Assembly (NCBI RefSeq): GCF_016767175.1
Contig: NZ_CP068564.1
Location: forward strand, 248,001-312,000
DNA length: 64,000 bases
Source: Keratinibaculum paraultunense
GTDB lineage: Bacteria > Bacillota > Clostridia > Tissierellales > Tepidimicrobiaceae
Direction: 5' to 3'
The notes under the pieces were generated by a model. That model saw only the letters and a program-made list of their open reading frames with translations, was not told the DNA's origin and did not search any database. How positions within the stretch are numbered: the stretch's first letter is position 1; the number at the start of each line of letters is the position of its first letter. Shown in pieces: positions 27,354 through 36,979 of the stretch. The position numbers and the translations under genes are program-made.

Positions 27354-27390
27354 CAAAAATATTAGATCAATTTGATACAAGGAGGCAAAC

Positions 27391-28047
27391 ATGAAGACAT
27401 ATGAACTAAAAAATGGAACAAAAGCTTTTAAGTATGGTTATCCCATAGAAACTGGTGCTATTATTTCAGGAGGTCAAAGGCAGAGGGTTGCTCTTGGGAG
27501 AGCCATAGTAAGAAAGCCTCAAGTATTTCTTATGGATGAACCATTATCCAACTTAGATGCTAAACTTAGAGAGCATATGAGGGTAGAATTAGTAAGGCTC
27601 CATAAAACATTAGGTAGTACTACTGTTTATGTAACACATGATCAAACAGAGGCAATGACAATGGCAACAAAGATTGTATTGATGAATGATGGTAAGATTC
27701 AACAAGCAGGTAAACCAGAGGAACTTTATAATAAACCAGCTAATATATTTGTAGCTGAATTTATAGGTTCTCCAACCATGAATATAATTGAAGGCAGTAT
27801 GATTGATAGTAAATTTGTATCAAAAGATGGTATTATAAAGGTTAAGCCTTCAGAAGAAGATGGTAAATTATTAAAATCCTTTGAAGGAAAAGAAAAAATA
27901 TTATATGCTAGGTTAGAAAATGGATATGAATTGACTATATCTGTACCAGGCCATTATGAGTATAATGAAGGGGAAAAGCATTCTTTTGGATATGATATTA
28001 GTGCACTACATTTCTTTAATAGTAAAAATGGGGAGAGAATAAACTAA
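27391..28047 (+). pseudogene. Chimeric, truncated MsmK/UgpC-type sugar ABC ATPase
   Basis: The frame opens with an excellent AAGGAGG site and ATG. Residues 1-25 ([20 protein letters not shown]...) resemble no ABC ATPase. From residue 27 it becomes [14 protein letters not shown], then Walker B FLMDEP and the H-loop [10 protein letters not shown]. Walker A and the whole first half are absent, and the C-terminal regulatory domain also looks shortened. The product has 218 residues against about 365 for MsmK/UgpC. It cannot bind ATP normally. It looks like an in-frame deletion joining the first gene of a lost sugar operon to the ATPase gene. Confidence 0.75.
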
Positions 28048-28069
28048 AAATAAATAGAAAAGAGGTGAG

Positions 28070-29092
28070 ATGTTGGATAAGAAAAAACAAGTTACGGCTA
28101 ATGATGTAGCTAAAATGGCAGGGGTTTCACCATCTACTGTATCAAGGGTAATATCTAATAATCCAAGGATAAGTGAACCAACTAGGAGAAAAGTATTAAA
28201 GTGTATGGAGGAATTAGGATATTATCCCAATGCTAATGCTAGATCATTGGCTATAAAAAAGACAGGAACAGTTGGAATAATAATACCTACTACATCGGAA
28301 GATTATTTTTCCAATCCTTTTTTTGCTGAATCATTGAGAGGTATTATAAGAGGGGCATCTAAATCTGGTTATGATCTTTTATTGTCTACAAACACAGAAA
28401 AAGGAGAGGAACTTAAAATAACTAAAAAATTTGTCAGAGGTTCTAAGGTAGATGGAATAATATTGATGACTAGTAAGGTAGATGATGAGTGTATAGAATA
28501 TTTAAAGAATATTGATTTCCCCTTTTCTATAATAGGTTCTACGGATGATGAAAAAATTAATCAAGTGGATAATGATAATGCTCTTGCAGCTTATGAATTG
28601 ACCAAACATCTGATTGAAATTGGGAGAAAGCGAATTGCTATGATAGTTGGAGATATGAATTTAGTAGTAAGTAAAAAACGTATAAAAGGTTATAAAAAGG
28701 CATTGTCAGAAGCTAATATTGATTTTGATGAAAACTTATTATTTAGTGGAAGTTTTGATGAAAAAACTGGTTATGATTATGGAGTGAAAATATCAAAAAT
28801 TAATCCTTTACCTGATGGATTGATAGTTGCAGATGATTTAGTAGCATTTGGGGCTGTAAAAGCCTTTGAAGATTTGGAAATAAATATACCAAAAGATATA
28901 GCAGTGGCAAGCTTCAACAATAGTGTTCTTGCAAAACATTCAAATATTCCCTTAACATCTGTAGATATAAATGCATTTGAATTAGGAAGGGAAGCTATGA
29001 ATTTATTAGTAGATGCTATTGAAGATGAAGTACGAGGGGAAAAAATAACAATACCTTATAATATTTATAAGAGGGAATCTACAAAAGGATAA
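28070..29092 (+). CDS. LacI family transcriptional regulator
   Basis: The 340-residue protein has an N-terminal helix-turn-helix and hinge (VTANDVAKMAGVSPSTVSRV, then YYPNANARSLAIKKTG) and a periplasmic-binding-protein-like effector domain. AGAGGTGAG precedes the start; ATG 28070 and TTG 28073 are both usable. It follows the truncated ATPase by 22 bases and is probably the local regulator of the operon whose control region is at 27299-27353. Its transport genes have been lost, so its present target is unclear. Confidence 0.87.
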   Translation: MLDKKKQVTANDVAKMAGVSPSTVSRVISNNPRISEPTRRKVLKCMEELGYYPNANARSLAIKKTGTVGIIIPTTSEDYFSNPFFAESLRGIIRGASKSGYDLLLSTNTEKGEELKITKKFVRGSKVDGIILMTSKVDDECIEYLKNIDFPFSIIGSTDDEKINQVDNDNALAAYELTKHLIEIGRKRIAMIVGDMNLVVSKKRIKGYKKALSEANIDFDENLLFSGSFDEKTGYDYGVKISKINPLPDGLIVADDLVAFGAVKAFEDLEINIPKDIAVASFNNSVLAKHSNIPLTSVDINAFELGREAMNLLVDAIEDEVRGEKITIPYNIYKRESTKG

Positions 29093-29096
29093 TATA

Positions 29097-29126
29097 TCAT
29101 ATAGTTATCTTTCATATAGTTATCTT
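29097..29126. repeat. Perfect tandem duplication of 15 bp
   Basis: TCATATAGTTATCTT occurs twice back to back in the gap between the LacI gene and the FMN enzyme gene. It could be replication slippage or paired binding sites. No other copy was noticed in the window. Confidence 0.7.
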
Positions 29127-29188
29127 GGACAATCCACTTCTAATTTAGTAAAATATATATAAAGTAAAAATTGAGGGGTGGGATTAAT

Positions 29189-30211
29189 ATGGATATGAAA
29201 GAAATTAGAAAAATTGCAAGGGAAAGAATGAAAGGTTATTGTAGAGTTTGCCCTGTATGTAATGGAGTAGCCTGTGCTGGGGAGGTTCCTGGTATGGGAG
29301 GTTCTTTGACAGGAGCTGCTTTCAAGAGCAATGTAGAAGATTTAAGTAAAGTGAAATTAAAATTAAGAACTATACATGATGCTAAAGATCCTAATATGGA
29401 GTTTCAATTTTTTAATGAAAAGTTAGATTTCCCTATAATGGCAGCTCCTATAACAGGAAGTGCCTTTAATATGGGAGGAGCTTTGACAGAAAAAGAGTAT
29501 ATAAATAGTGTAGTAAAAGGGAGCATATCATCAGGAACTATTGCTATGACTGGGGATTCAGCTGATTTAACTTTATATGAAGATGGACTAGAGGCTTTAA
29601 AAACTGTTGGGGGCAAAGGAGTACCTATTATAAAACCTAGAGAAAATCCTCATGTGATTGAAAATGTAAAAAAAGCAGAGGATATTGGCTCAATAGCTGT
29701 AGGAATGGATATTGATGGAGCAGGTTTAGTTACTATGGCCCTTAAAGGACAACCTGTAGGTCCAAAGACTGTAGAGGAATTAAAGGAAATAGTTTCTTCT
29801 ACAAAATTGCCTTTTATTTTAAAAGGAATAATGACTGTGGAGGAAGCACAATTAGCTGTAGAAATTGGAGCAAAAGCTATAGTAGTTTCAAACCATGGAG
29901 GAAGAGTATTAGACCATACTCAATCTACAGCAAAAGCACTATTAGAAATAAAAAGAGTAGTTAAAGGGAAAATAATGATTCTTGTAGATGGAGGAATACG
30001 TTCTGGAGTAGATGTGTTTAAGATGTTGGCTTTAGGAGCCGATGGAGTATTAATAGGTAGACCTATAATTATAGGTGCTTTTGGAGGATATGAAGAAGGG
30101 GTATCATTAGTCCTTGATAATATGAAAAATGAATTGTATCAAGCTATGATATTAACTGGATGTAGAGATTTAAACTCAATTGATGAGACAAAAATTTCCA
30201 TAGAGTGGTAA
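29189..30211 (+). CDS. FMN-dependent alpha-hydroxy-acid oxidase family protein
   Basis: ATG 29189 follows GAGGGGTGGG; a TTG at 29171 would overlap that site. The 340-residue TIM-barrel protein has an N-terminal cysteine cluster (CRVCPVCNGVACAGE) and then the glycolate-oxidase-like fold. Substrate and FMN sentences are KLPFILKGIMTVEEAQLA, VVSNHGGRVLDHTQS and LVDGGIRSGVDVFKML. The Cys-rich start is usual in clostridial members and suggests an Fe-S site or redox partner. The substrate, perhaps lactate or another 2-hydroxy acid, is unproven. Confidence 0.8.
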   Translation: MDMKEIRKIARERMKGYCRVCPVCNGVACAGEVPGMGGSLTGAAFKSNVEDLSKVKLKLRTIHDAKDPNMEFQFFNEKLDFPIMAAPITGSAFNMGGALTEKEYINSVVKGSISSGTIAMTGDSADLTLYEDGLEALKTVGGKGVPIIKPRENPHVIENVKKAEDIGSIAVGMDIDGAGLVTMALKGQPVGPKTVEELKEIVSSTKLPFILKGIMTVEEAQLAVEIGAKAIVVSNHGGRVLDHTQSTAKALLEIKRVVKGKIMILVDGGIRSGVDVFKMLALGADGVLIGRPIIIGAFGGYEEGVSLVLDNMKNELYQAMILTGCRDLNSIDETKISIEW

Positions 30212-30225
30212 TTTATATATAAAAA

Positions 30226-30282
30226 ATTGTCATCGTCCTTAGGTAATAGAAACTTAAGGAATTAGATGGCAATTTTATTTTA
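30226..30282 (+). promoter_or_regulatory. Degenerate CRISPR-leader-like hairpin upstream of cas6
   Basis: The outer arms ATTGTCATC (30226-30234) and GATGGCAAT (30265-30273) and inner arms TCCTTA/TAAGGA form a stem-loop followed by TTTTATTTTA. The run CCTTAGGTAAT and the arrangement TGTC-TCG...CAATTTTATTTT closely match the leader hairpin at 39075-39131 in front of the array. It may be a terminator for the upstream gene, a regulatory site shared with the leader, or a leader remnant. Confidence 0.5.
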
Positions 30283-30293
30283 AAAAGAGGAAT

Positions 30294-30321
30294 TTGCAAT
30301 TTTTTGTAGAAGTAATATATA
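30294..30321 (+). promoter_or_regulatory. Candidate promoter of the cas operon
   Basis: TTGCAA (30294-30299), 16 bases, TATATA (30316-30321), about 29 bases before the cas6 ATG. No other promoter is evident before cas6, and all eight cas genes follow with tiny gaps or overlaps. Confidence 0.45.
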
Positions 30322-30349
30322 AATATTTTTAGCATTTGGGGGTTTGACA

Positions 30350-31087
30350 ATGAAAGAAATAATTACTTTTAATCCTATTGAATCTGATAAGGTGGTGTTG
30401 CCTATACAATATAATCATATGGTTCAAGCTATGATATATAGCTTATTAGATGAGGAACTTGCAGATTTTTTACATGAAGAGGGTTTTCAAAATAAAAATA
30501 GGACATTTAAGATGTTCACTTTTTCTAGAATAAATGGGAGATATATTTTAAAAAAGGATGATGGGTTAATAATATTTGATGGTCCAATAAAGCTTACTGT
30601 ATCTTCTCATTTCGACGATTTTTCTAACTCTATAGGAAATAGTTTTTTAAAACGTCAAAGGGTACAATTAGGAAATAATTATTTAGAAGTGAAACAATTA
30701 GCAGTGGAAAAGGAAAATGTAAATAGCGAAGAAATAAAGGTTCGAACTTTATCTCCTATATCTACATATAGTACTTTATACAGAAAAGATGGCAAAAAGT
30801 TTACTTATTATTTTAATCCAATGGAAGAAGAATTTTCAGAGACTATAGAAAATAATCTAAAAAATAAGTATAGGGCTTTTTATTCAGAGGAAGCTCCTGA
30901 GGGAGAAATAAATATAAAACCCATAGGAGAACCTAGATTAGCTGTTGTAAAATACAAGGGTTTTGTAATAAAAGGATATACAGGCAAATTTTCCATAACA
31001 GGCCCAATTCCACTACTTCAATTAGGTATAGATACAGGATTAGGCAGTAAAAATAGCCAAGGGTTTGGCTGTGTTAAATTAATATAG
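30350..31087 (+). CDS. cas6: Cas6 pre-crRNA endoribonuclease (type I-B)
   Basis: ATG 30350 sits 7 bases after GGGGGT; a TTG at 30344 is too close. The 245-residue RAMP protein has two ferredoxin-like halves and the C-terminal glycine-rich loop (GLGSKNSQGFGCVKL) that defines Cas6. It cuts repeats in the long precursor RNA, leaving an 8-nt 5' handle, here expected to be AUUGAAAC. It heads an operon of eight cas genes. Confidence 0.9.
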   Translation: MKEIITFNPIESDKVVLPIQYNHMVQAMIYSLLDEELADFLHEEGFQNKNRTFKMFTFSRINGRYILKKDDGLIIFDGPIKLTVSSHFDDFSNSIGNSFLKRQRVQLGNNYLEVKQLAVEKENVNSEEIKVRTLSPISTYSTLYRKDGKKFTYYFNPMEEEFSETIENNLKNKYRAFYSEEAPEGEINIKPIGEPRLAVVKYKGFVIKGYTGKFSITGPIPLLQLGIDTGLGSKNSQGFGCVKLI

Positions 31088-31102
31088 AAATATATTAGGG
31101 AG

Positions 31103-33052
31103 GTGAGAAAGATTATTGAAGGAATAATTCAAATTGGAGATACACTGCTAAAATTTAATGATCCAGTACTAAATTTTATAGAAGAACTAAGACCTACTAG
31201 AAGGAATAAGCAGCTTAATGTATTAAAATTTAATTTTTTACCTGATGAAGGAAAATTAGAAATTGATGTAAAAGAAGAAATGGATGATAATACAGCAGAA
31301 AAATATACTTTTGTAGGTTCAGCTAGTGGCCCAAATTCTCCCCAATGGTATGTATCAAGTACATCTAGCAAGTATCATTTGACAGAAACTTTCTATAATT
31401 TATCTCAAATAAAATTTGGCGAAGAATTAGATGAAAAAATTAATAAGGTTTTTGAAAATTTTTATGTAGATCTTGGAGAGGAACTAAAAACCAAGTACAG
31501 ATATGTTTTAGATCTATATAAATGTAGGATAATAGATGTACCAATGGAACAATTATTTGAAGAAGTAAAAAAAGAAGTTGGAGATGTAAAAGATTTAGGG
31601 AAAAATTTTTCAGATAAATTGTTAGAAATATTTGAAGATTATTTAAAAGAGGAAAAAGGGATAAATCCAAATGAAATAGGTTTATACACTATATTCATAG
31701 ACGGAGTTCCTTTATCAAATTTTAAAGAATACAAGGAAGCTGTAGTAGAATCTAAAAAACCGAAATCTACAGGAAAAAAAGGGGATAAGGGAGTATGCAG
31801 TATTTGTGGTACAGATGAAAATGTATCATCAGATATGGCTAATACAAAAATTAAATATTACACTACCAATCAAGTTATATTTGCAAGTGAATTATCTAGG
31901 AATAATTATCATAAAAATATGCAAATGTGCTTAGATTGTATGTTTAAATATTTAGCAGGGGAAAATTACGTTATAAATAATTTAAAAACAAGACTTGCAG
32001 CGTTTGATTTATACATAATTCCCCAATTTATTTATGGACAACCTCTTACTGAAGAAGATTTGGATATTGCTACCAGTAGAATAATAAATTCCTTTAATAC
32101 AGTAAAATCCTATGAAGGACTTGAGAAGTTAAGGGAAGAAATAAAAGGTTCCATTGATTTAAGAGGTGAAGATAGCTATTTTCTTTTGAATTTTATGTTT
32201 TTTAAAAGTAGCCAAAAGGCAACTAAAATACAGAGGCTTATAAAGGATGTGCAGCCTTCGATTTTTGAAGAAATTAGAATAGCTTCTAATAAATCTAGAG
32301 AGGATTTTCAAAATATATTAGGGAAAAAATTTGGAAGTGCTATAACTTTAGCTACTGTTTATTACATGAATCCCATAAGAATAAGAGAAGGGGAAGCTAC
32401 TCAATATAGGGATGTACTTGAGACTTATGATGCGGTACTAACAGGGAAAAAATTGAACAAAAAACATCTTATAAAAAATTTAATAGAATGTATTAAAATA
32501 ATAAAATTTGATAAGGGATCCTACAATATAAATCCTAGCGAAGAGATACTAGAATTTTATATGATGAGAGCCAATATGTACATTAAATTTTTAGAATATA
32601 TGGGCTGTTTAGAGGAGGGGAGAAGTTTGGATGTATCTCAATTAAAAGTGAAAGATCATATAAAAAACTATATTGAAAAAATGGGCTATAATGAACAAGA
32701 AACAGCAATGTTTTTATTAGGTTATTTAATAGGAGAAATAGGGAATGTTCAATATAGGAAGACAGAAGAAGGGACAAAACCTATACTCAATAAGCTTAAT
32801 TTCAATGGTTTAGATAGGCAAAAAATTATAAGGCTTACAAAAGATGTGTTTGATAAGCTAAATCAAGAAAAGATTAGGCAATACAATGAAGTTACCTTTT
32901 TTGAATTGAAAAGGCTTTTAGATTTAAATATTGATAATTGGAAATTGAACAAAGATGAAAGCTTGTTCTATGTGCTTTCAGGATATTCTTATGCAACTAC
33001 AATACCAATGTTAAGGGAAAAGGAGGATGTTTCAAATGACAGTGACAAATAA
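31103..33052 (+). CDS. cas8b: Cas8b (Csh1/TM1802-type) Cascade large subunit
   Basis: The 649-residue protein has a zinc-finger-like motif with CSIC near residue 232 and CLDC near 276, as in TM1802-type Cas8b. It is the large subunit that recognises the PAM and recruits Cas3. The start is odd. GTG 31103 lies inside the strong GGGAGGTGA ribosome binding site, while an in-frame ATT at 31112 is 8 bases downstream at ideal spacing. Translation may therefore begin at AUU. The 3' end overlaps cas7. Confidence 0.88.
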   Translation: MRKIIEGIIQIGDTLLKFNDPVLNFIEELRPTRRNKQLNVLKFNFLPDEGKLEIDVKEEMDDNTAEKYTFVGSASGPNSPQWYVSSTSSKYHLTETFYNLSQIKFGEELDEKINKVFENFYVDLGEELKTKYRYVLDLYKCRIIDVPMEQLFEEVKKEVGDVKDLGKNFSDKLLEIFEDYLKEEKGINPNEIGLYTIFIDGVPLSNFKEYKEAVVESKKPKSTGKKGDKGVCSICGTDENVSSDMANTKIKYYTTNQVIFASELSRNNYHKNMQMCLDCMFKYLAGENYVINNLKTRLAAFDLYIIPQFIYGQPLTEEDLDIATSRIINSFNTVKSYEGLEKLREEIKGSIDLRGEDSYFLLNFMFFKSSQKATKIQRLIKDVQPSIFEEIRIASNKSREDFQNILGKKFGSAITLATVYYMNPIRIREGEATQYRDVLETYDAVLTGKKLNKKHLIKNLIECIKIIKFDKGSYNINPSEEILEFYMMRANMYIKFLEYMGCLEEGRSLDVSQLKVKDHIKNYIEKMGYNEQETAMFLLGYLIGEIGNVQYRKTEEGTKPILNKLNFNGLDRQKIIRLTKDVFDKLNQEKIRQYNEVTFFELKRLLDLNIDNWKLNKDESLFYVLSGYSYATTIPMLREKEDVSNDSDK

Positions 33053-33917
33053 TGAAATCTTATATATTTATGATGCTAAGTTGACTAATCCTAATGGAGA
33101 TCCAGATGAAGAAAATAGACCACGTATGGATTATGAAAGAGAGATGAATTTAGTATCAGATTTAAGACTTAAAAGATATATAAGGGATTATTTATTACTT
33201 AAAGGTCATGATATATTTGTACGTAGGGTGGATGATAAACCAGTAACAGCTGATAAGAGAATAAAAGATCTAGAGGATTCTTCAAATGAGTGGATATTGG
33301 AAAACTTAACAGATGTGAGAATGTTTGGTGCTACTATGACAGTTAAGGGAGACAATAAAACCTTTATAGGACCTATTCAGTTTAATTGGGGATATTCTCT
33401 AAACAAGGTGGAGCTTTTAGAAGCTAGTATTACTTCTCATTTTTCTACAAGAGAGAGTAGTACTCAAGGTACAATGGGGAAGGATTTTAGAGTAAAATAT
33501 TCTTTAATTGCTTTTTCAGGAATAGTAAGTGGTAATAGAGCTAAGAAAACCATGTTAAAAGATGAAGACTTAATTTTACTTGATGAAGCTATGAAATATG
33601 CTATCCCAAATCTTGCTACAAGGAGTAAAATAGGGCAATATCCAAGATTTTATATGAGAGTAGAATATATAGACAATGAAACTGTGTTAGGTGATTATAG
33701 GGATTTTATAGAACTTAAAGAAGAAGTGCCTAATATTAGAGACATAAATGAATGTTCTTTAATAATAGATGAATTGGTAGAATTATTAGAGAAAAACAAA
33801 GAAAAGATAAATGCTGTACATTATTTTATAGATGAAAATTTAAAACTTACATTAGATGATAATTATGTTAGTTTTGAGGAGGCATTTGGTAAGTTACCAT
33901 TAAAATTGGTAGAATAG
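33036..33917 (+). CDS. cas7: Cas7b (Csh2) Cascade backbone subunit
   Basis: ATG 33036 is preferred because AAAGGAGG ends 9 bases before it; ATG 33027 directly abuts that site. The 293-residue RAMP protein begins with the Csh2/Cst2-like sentence IYDAKLTNPNGDPDEENRPRM and contains the central VRMFGATM. Six or so copies line the crRNA in the interference complex. The start overlaps the end of cas8b by 17 bases and the stop lies 10 bases before the cas5 start, showing tight coupling. Confidence 0.9.
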   Translation: MTVTNNEILYIYDAKLTNPNGDPDEENRPRMDYEREMNLVSDLRLKRYIRDYLLLKGHDIFVRRVDDKPVTADKRIKDLEDSSNEWILENLTDVRMFGATMTVKGDNKTFIGPIQFNWGYSLNKVELLEASITSHFSTRESSTQGTMGKDFRVKYSLIAFSGIVSGNRAKKTMLKDEDLILLDEAMKYAIPNLATRSKIGQYPRFYMRVEYIDNETVLGDYRDFIELKEEVPNIRDINECSLIIDELVELLEKNKEKINAVHYFIDENLKLTLDDNYVSFEEAFGKLPLKLVE

Positions 33918-33927
33918 GGTGATGATT

Positions 33928-34644
33928 ATGACGATGATTATATTTGACCTTTGGGGGAAATTTGCACATTTTAGAAAATTTTATACTAATTCTTCTTCAT
34001 TATCCTATTTAGTGCCACCTAGAACCACTATTGAAGGGATGGTAGCTGCACTACTAGGTCTTGAAAGGGACAGCTATTATGAATTATTAAGTTCTGAAAA
34101 ATTACATATAGCAGTTAGAAAGATTGGAAAGTCAAAGAAAATAATGCAATCCCTTAATTATATAAGAGCTACTGGCCCTAAGGAATTGATAATTCAAAAA
34201 AATCATACACAAATTCCATTTGAATTGCTTACAGGATATGATAATTTACGTTATAGAATTTATTTAACCCATGAAGATGAAAATATATTAAGTGAAATAG
34301 AACAAAGGATAATTAACAATAAACCTGTGTATCCCCTATATTTTGGGAGTGCTCCTTTTAGTTGCTATATAGATTATATAGATAAAATGGAATGGTGTTG
34401 GAATGATAGTAGTGGATATGAAATTGTATCTACAGTTATTAATAATGATAAAATTGAAGAAATAGATATCAAAAATATAGAAGGGGCTTTGATTAAAGAA
34501 AGAATGCCAAGGGATTTTGAAGAAAATAGGATAATTAAAGAAGTAACTACCTATATTTATGAAGAAGAAGGTAAGCCTTTAAGAGTTAAAATTAATGGAA
34601 AATATGCACGGCTTTCTAATGGGGAAAATGTGGTATTTTTATAG
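33928..34644 (+). CDS. cas5: Cas5b Cascade subunit
   Basis: I chose ATG 33928, 5-6 bases after GGGTGAT; GTG 33919 and ATG 33922 overlap that site. The ~238-residue RAMP protein begins IIFDLWGKFAHFRKFYTNSSSLSY, then LVPPRTTIEGMVAALLGLERD, the classic Cas5 N-terminus. It binds the 5' handle of the crRNA next to Cas8b. Confidence 0.88.
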   Translation: MTMIIFDLWGKFAHFRKFYTNSSSLSYLVPPRTTIEGMVAALLGLERDSYYELLSSEKLHIAVRKIGKSKKIMQSLNYIRATGPKELIIQKNHTQIPFELLTGYDNLRYRIYLTHEDENILSEIEQRIINNKPVYPLYFGSAPFSCYIDYIDKMEWCWNDSSGYEIVSTVINNDKIEEIDIKNIEGALIKERMPRDFEENRIIKEVTTYIYEEEGKPLRVKINGKYARLSNGENVVFL

Positions 34645-34656
34645 AAGGTGATATGA

Positions 34657-36969
34657 ATGAATTATTATTCCCATCCAGAAAAAACAATGTTAGAACATTT
34701 AACGGAGGTTAAAGAGCTTTCAATATCTAAAATTCCAAATGAGCTTAAAGAAGCATATGAAATAGTGGCAATATGTCATGATTTTGGGAAATACACTTCC
34801 TATTTTCAAAGGTATTTAAGGCATAATAAAAAATCTAAGTTATCTAATCATAGCTTTATATCTGCTACATTTGGAGGTTATATAGGATTAAAAAGATTTG
34901 GGGAAGGGAATATCCTTCCCTTGATCATATATAATACCATATTGCACCATCATGGTAATTTAAAAAACTTTTCAGTAAATCTTCCTAGTACATTTAAAAA
35001 GGTGTCCAGAACTGATTTTTCTGTAAATGTATTGGAAAAAGTAGAGATAGCTTATGAGCAAATTAATGATATGAAGGGAAATATAAATTTTATAAAACCA
35101 GATATGGAAAAACTGGGTATATTAGAAGAATTTATTAAGTTTACTCAAGAAAAAAATATAATAGAAGAAACACTAAGCAAATTAAAAAAATTAGATCTTT
35201 TATCCATTAGAGGATTAAAATCTGAAAAAAACTATTTTATTCATCAAATATTATATTCTGCATTGATTTCTGCAGATAAAATAAGTGCCTCTAATACTTT
35301 TTTGCCTAAAGAAATGCATGGTGATTATGAAATATTAGATTCTATTAGAGAAGATAAATTTGGCAAACCAACAAAGGCAATAGATAAGATAAGAACTGAT
35401 ATATACACAAAGGTAATAAAAAGCATTGAAGAAAATTATGACAAATCTAAAATATTTTCTATCACAGCTCCTACAGGAACAGGGAAAACTATAACAGGTT
35501 TTTTTGCAGCTTTAAAATTGAAAGAACTATTAGGAGATAATCGAAAAATTATATATTCATTACCTTTTACTTCTATTATAGAGCAAAATTATGATGTGTT
35601 GTTTGATGTATTCAGAGGAATAGAAGATTTCGAACAAAATTATAGTAGTTATATTATTAAACATCATAATTTATCTACTGTTGAATATGAAAGTGAATAC
35701 AGGGATTATACAAAGACAGAAGCAGAATTATTAATAGAAAACTGGTCTAGTGGAGTTGTAGTTACTACATTTGTTCAACTTTTAGAAACTTTAGTTGGAG
35801 CCAGAAATCGTATGCTTAAGAAGTTTAATGCCATAAAGGGTTCTATAATTATATTGGATGAAATACAAGCTATAGATATAAAATATTTTGATTTAGTTGA
35901 TTACATATTGAGAAAAGCATGTGAATACTTAGATATTAGAATAATCATAATGACTGCTACTAAACCACTGATTTTAACCGACGCATTAGAATTATTAGAA
36001 GACAATGAGAAGTATTTTAAAAAATTTGGAAGAACTAAGCTTGTACCGAAAATAGAAAAGGTAACTATAGATGAATTTGTAGATGAGTTTATTAGTAATA
36101 TAGAAGAAAAATCCTACATGATAGTTTGCAATACAATTAGACAATCTTTAGAAATGTATGACAAATTAAAAGATATAGATAGAGATGTATACTATTTATC
36201 TACTAATATCCTTCCTATTCATAGAAGAAATAGAATAAAAGAAATAGAAAAAAGATTAAAAAATAATGATAATATAATTCTTGTTTCAACCCAAGTAGTA
36301 GAAGCGGGAGTAGATTTAGATTTTGATGTTGTTATAAGAGACATAGGCCCTATAGATTCCATTATTCAATGTGCTGGTAGATGTAATAGAAATAGTAGAA
36401 ACAAAATAGGAAATGTATACATATATTTTATGATAGATGATAATGAAAATAATTTTGGGAAATATGTTTATGGGAATACAATAATGGATGTATCTAAAGA
36501 GGTTTTAGAAGGTAAAAAAGAAATATTGGAAGAAGATTATTTTAAATTAATAAATGAATATTTTAATGAAATAAAACAAAACAAATCCCAGAGAGTGTCA
36601 AATGGTTTAATAGATGCTATAGAAAAGTTGGATTTTTCTGAAGGAGAGTATTCCATAGACAAATTTTCACTGATTCAAAATAATCCTGGATATATTGATG
36701 TGTTTTTTATATATGATGATAGGGCAGAAACTGCATATGAAATTTTTTTGAATTTGTCAAACATTAAGGATTTTAATAAAAAAAGAGAACAATATTTGAA
36801 GATTCAAAGGGATATGAAAGATTACACATTATCTATTCCTAAAAAATATTTTAGAAGTTTTGTTGCAGATAGAGGTATGATTTTTCTCCCTAGAGAAGGG
36901 ATAGAGGAGTTTTATGATGATGAAACTGGTTTTAAAAGGGATAAAGAGGATGAATGTATGATATTTTAG
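34657..36969 (+). CDS. cas3: Cas3 helicase-nuclease (HD plus DExD/H)
   Basis: The 770-residue protein has an N-terminal HD nuclease (HPEKTMLEHL, then ICHDFGKYTSYFQ near residue 45, and a later HHHG). A superfamily 2 helicase follows: Walker A APTGTGKT near residue 270, DEIQ near 401, TATKP, and motif VI in QCAGRCNRN near 570. Cas3 is recruited to R-loops made by Cascade and degrades target DNA. All key motifs look intact. AGAAGGTGAT gives the start at 34657. Confidence 0.92.
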   Translation: MNYYSHPEKTMLEHLTEVKELSISKIPNELKEAYEIVAICHDFGKYTSYFQRYLRHNKKSKLSNHSFISATFGGYIGLKRFGEGNILPLIIYNTILHHHGNLKNFSVNLPSTFKKVSRTDFSVNVLEKVEIAYEQINDMKGNINFIKPDMEKLGILEEFIKFTQEKNIIEETLSKLKKLDLLSIRGLKSEKNYFIHQILYSALISADKISASNTFLPKEMHGDYEILDSIREDKFGKPTKAIDKIRTDIYTKVIKSIEENYDKSKIFSITAPTGTGKTITGFFAALKLKELLGDNRKIIYSLPFTSIIEQNYDVLFDVFRGIEDFEQNYSSYIIKHHNLSTVEYESEYRDYTKTEAELLIENWSSGVVVTTFVQLLETLVGARNRMLKKFNAIKGSIIILDEIQAIDIKYFDLVDYILRKACEYLDIRIIIMTATKPLILTDALELLEDNEKYFKKFGRTKLVPKIEKVTIDEFVDEFISNIEEKSYMIVCNTIRQSLEMYDKLKDIDRDVYYLSTNILPIHRRNRIKEIEKRLKNNDNIILVSTQVVEAGVDLDFDVVIRDIGPIDSIIQCAGRCNRNSRNKIGNVYIYFMIDDNENNFGKYVYGNTIMDVSKEVLEGKKEILEEDYFKLINEYFNEIKQNKSQRVSNGLIDAIEKLDFSEGEYSIDKFSLIQNNPGYIDVFFIYDDRAETAYEIFLNLSNIKDFNKKREQYLKIQRDMKDYTLSIPKKYFRSFVADRGMIFLPREGIEEFYDDETGFKRDKEDECMIF

Positions 36970-36979
36970 AGGTGATATA

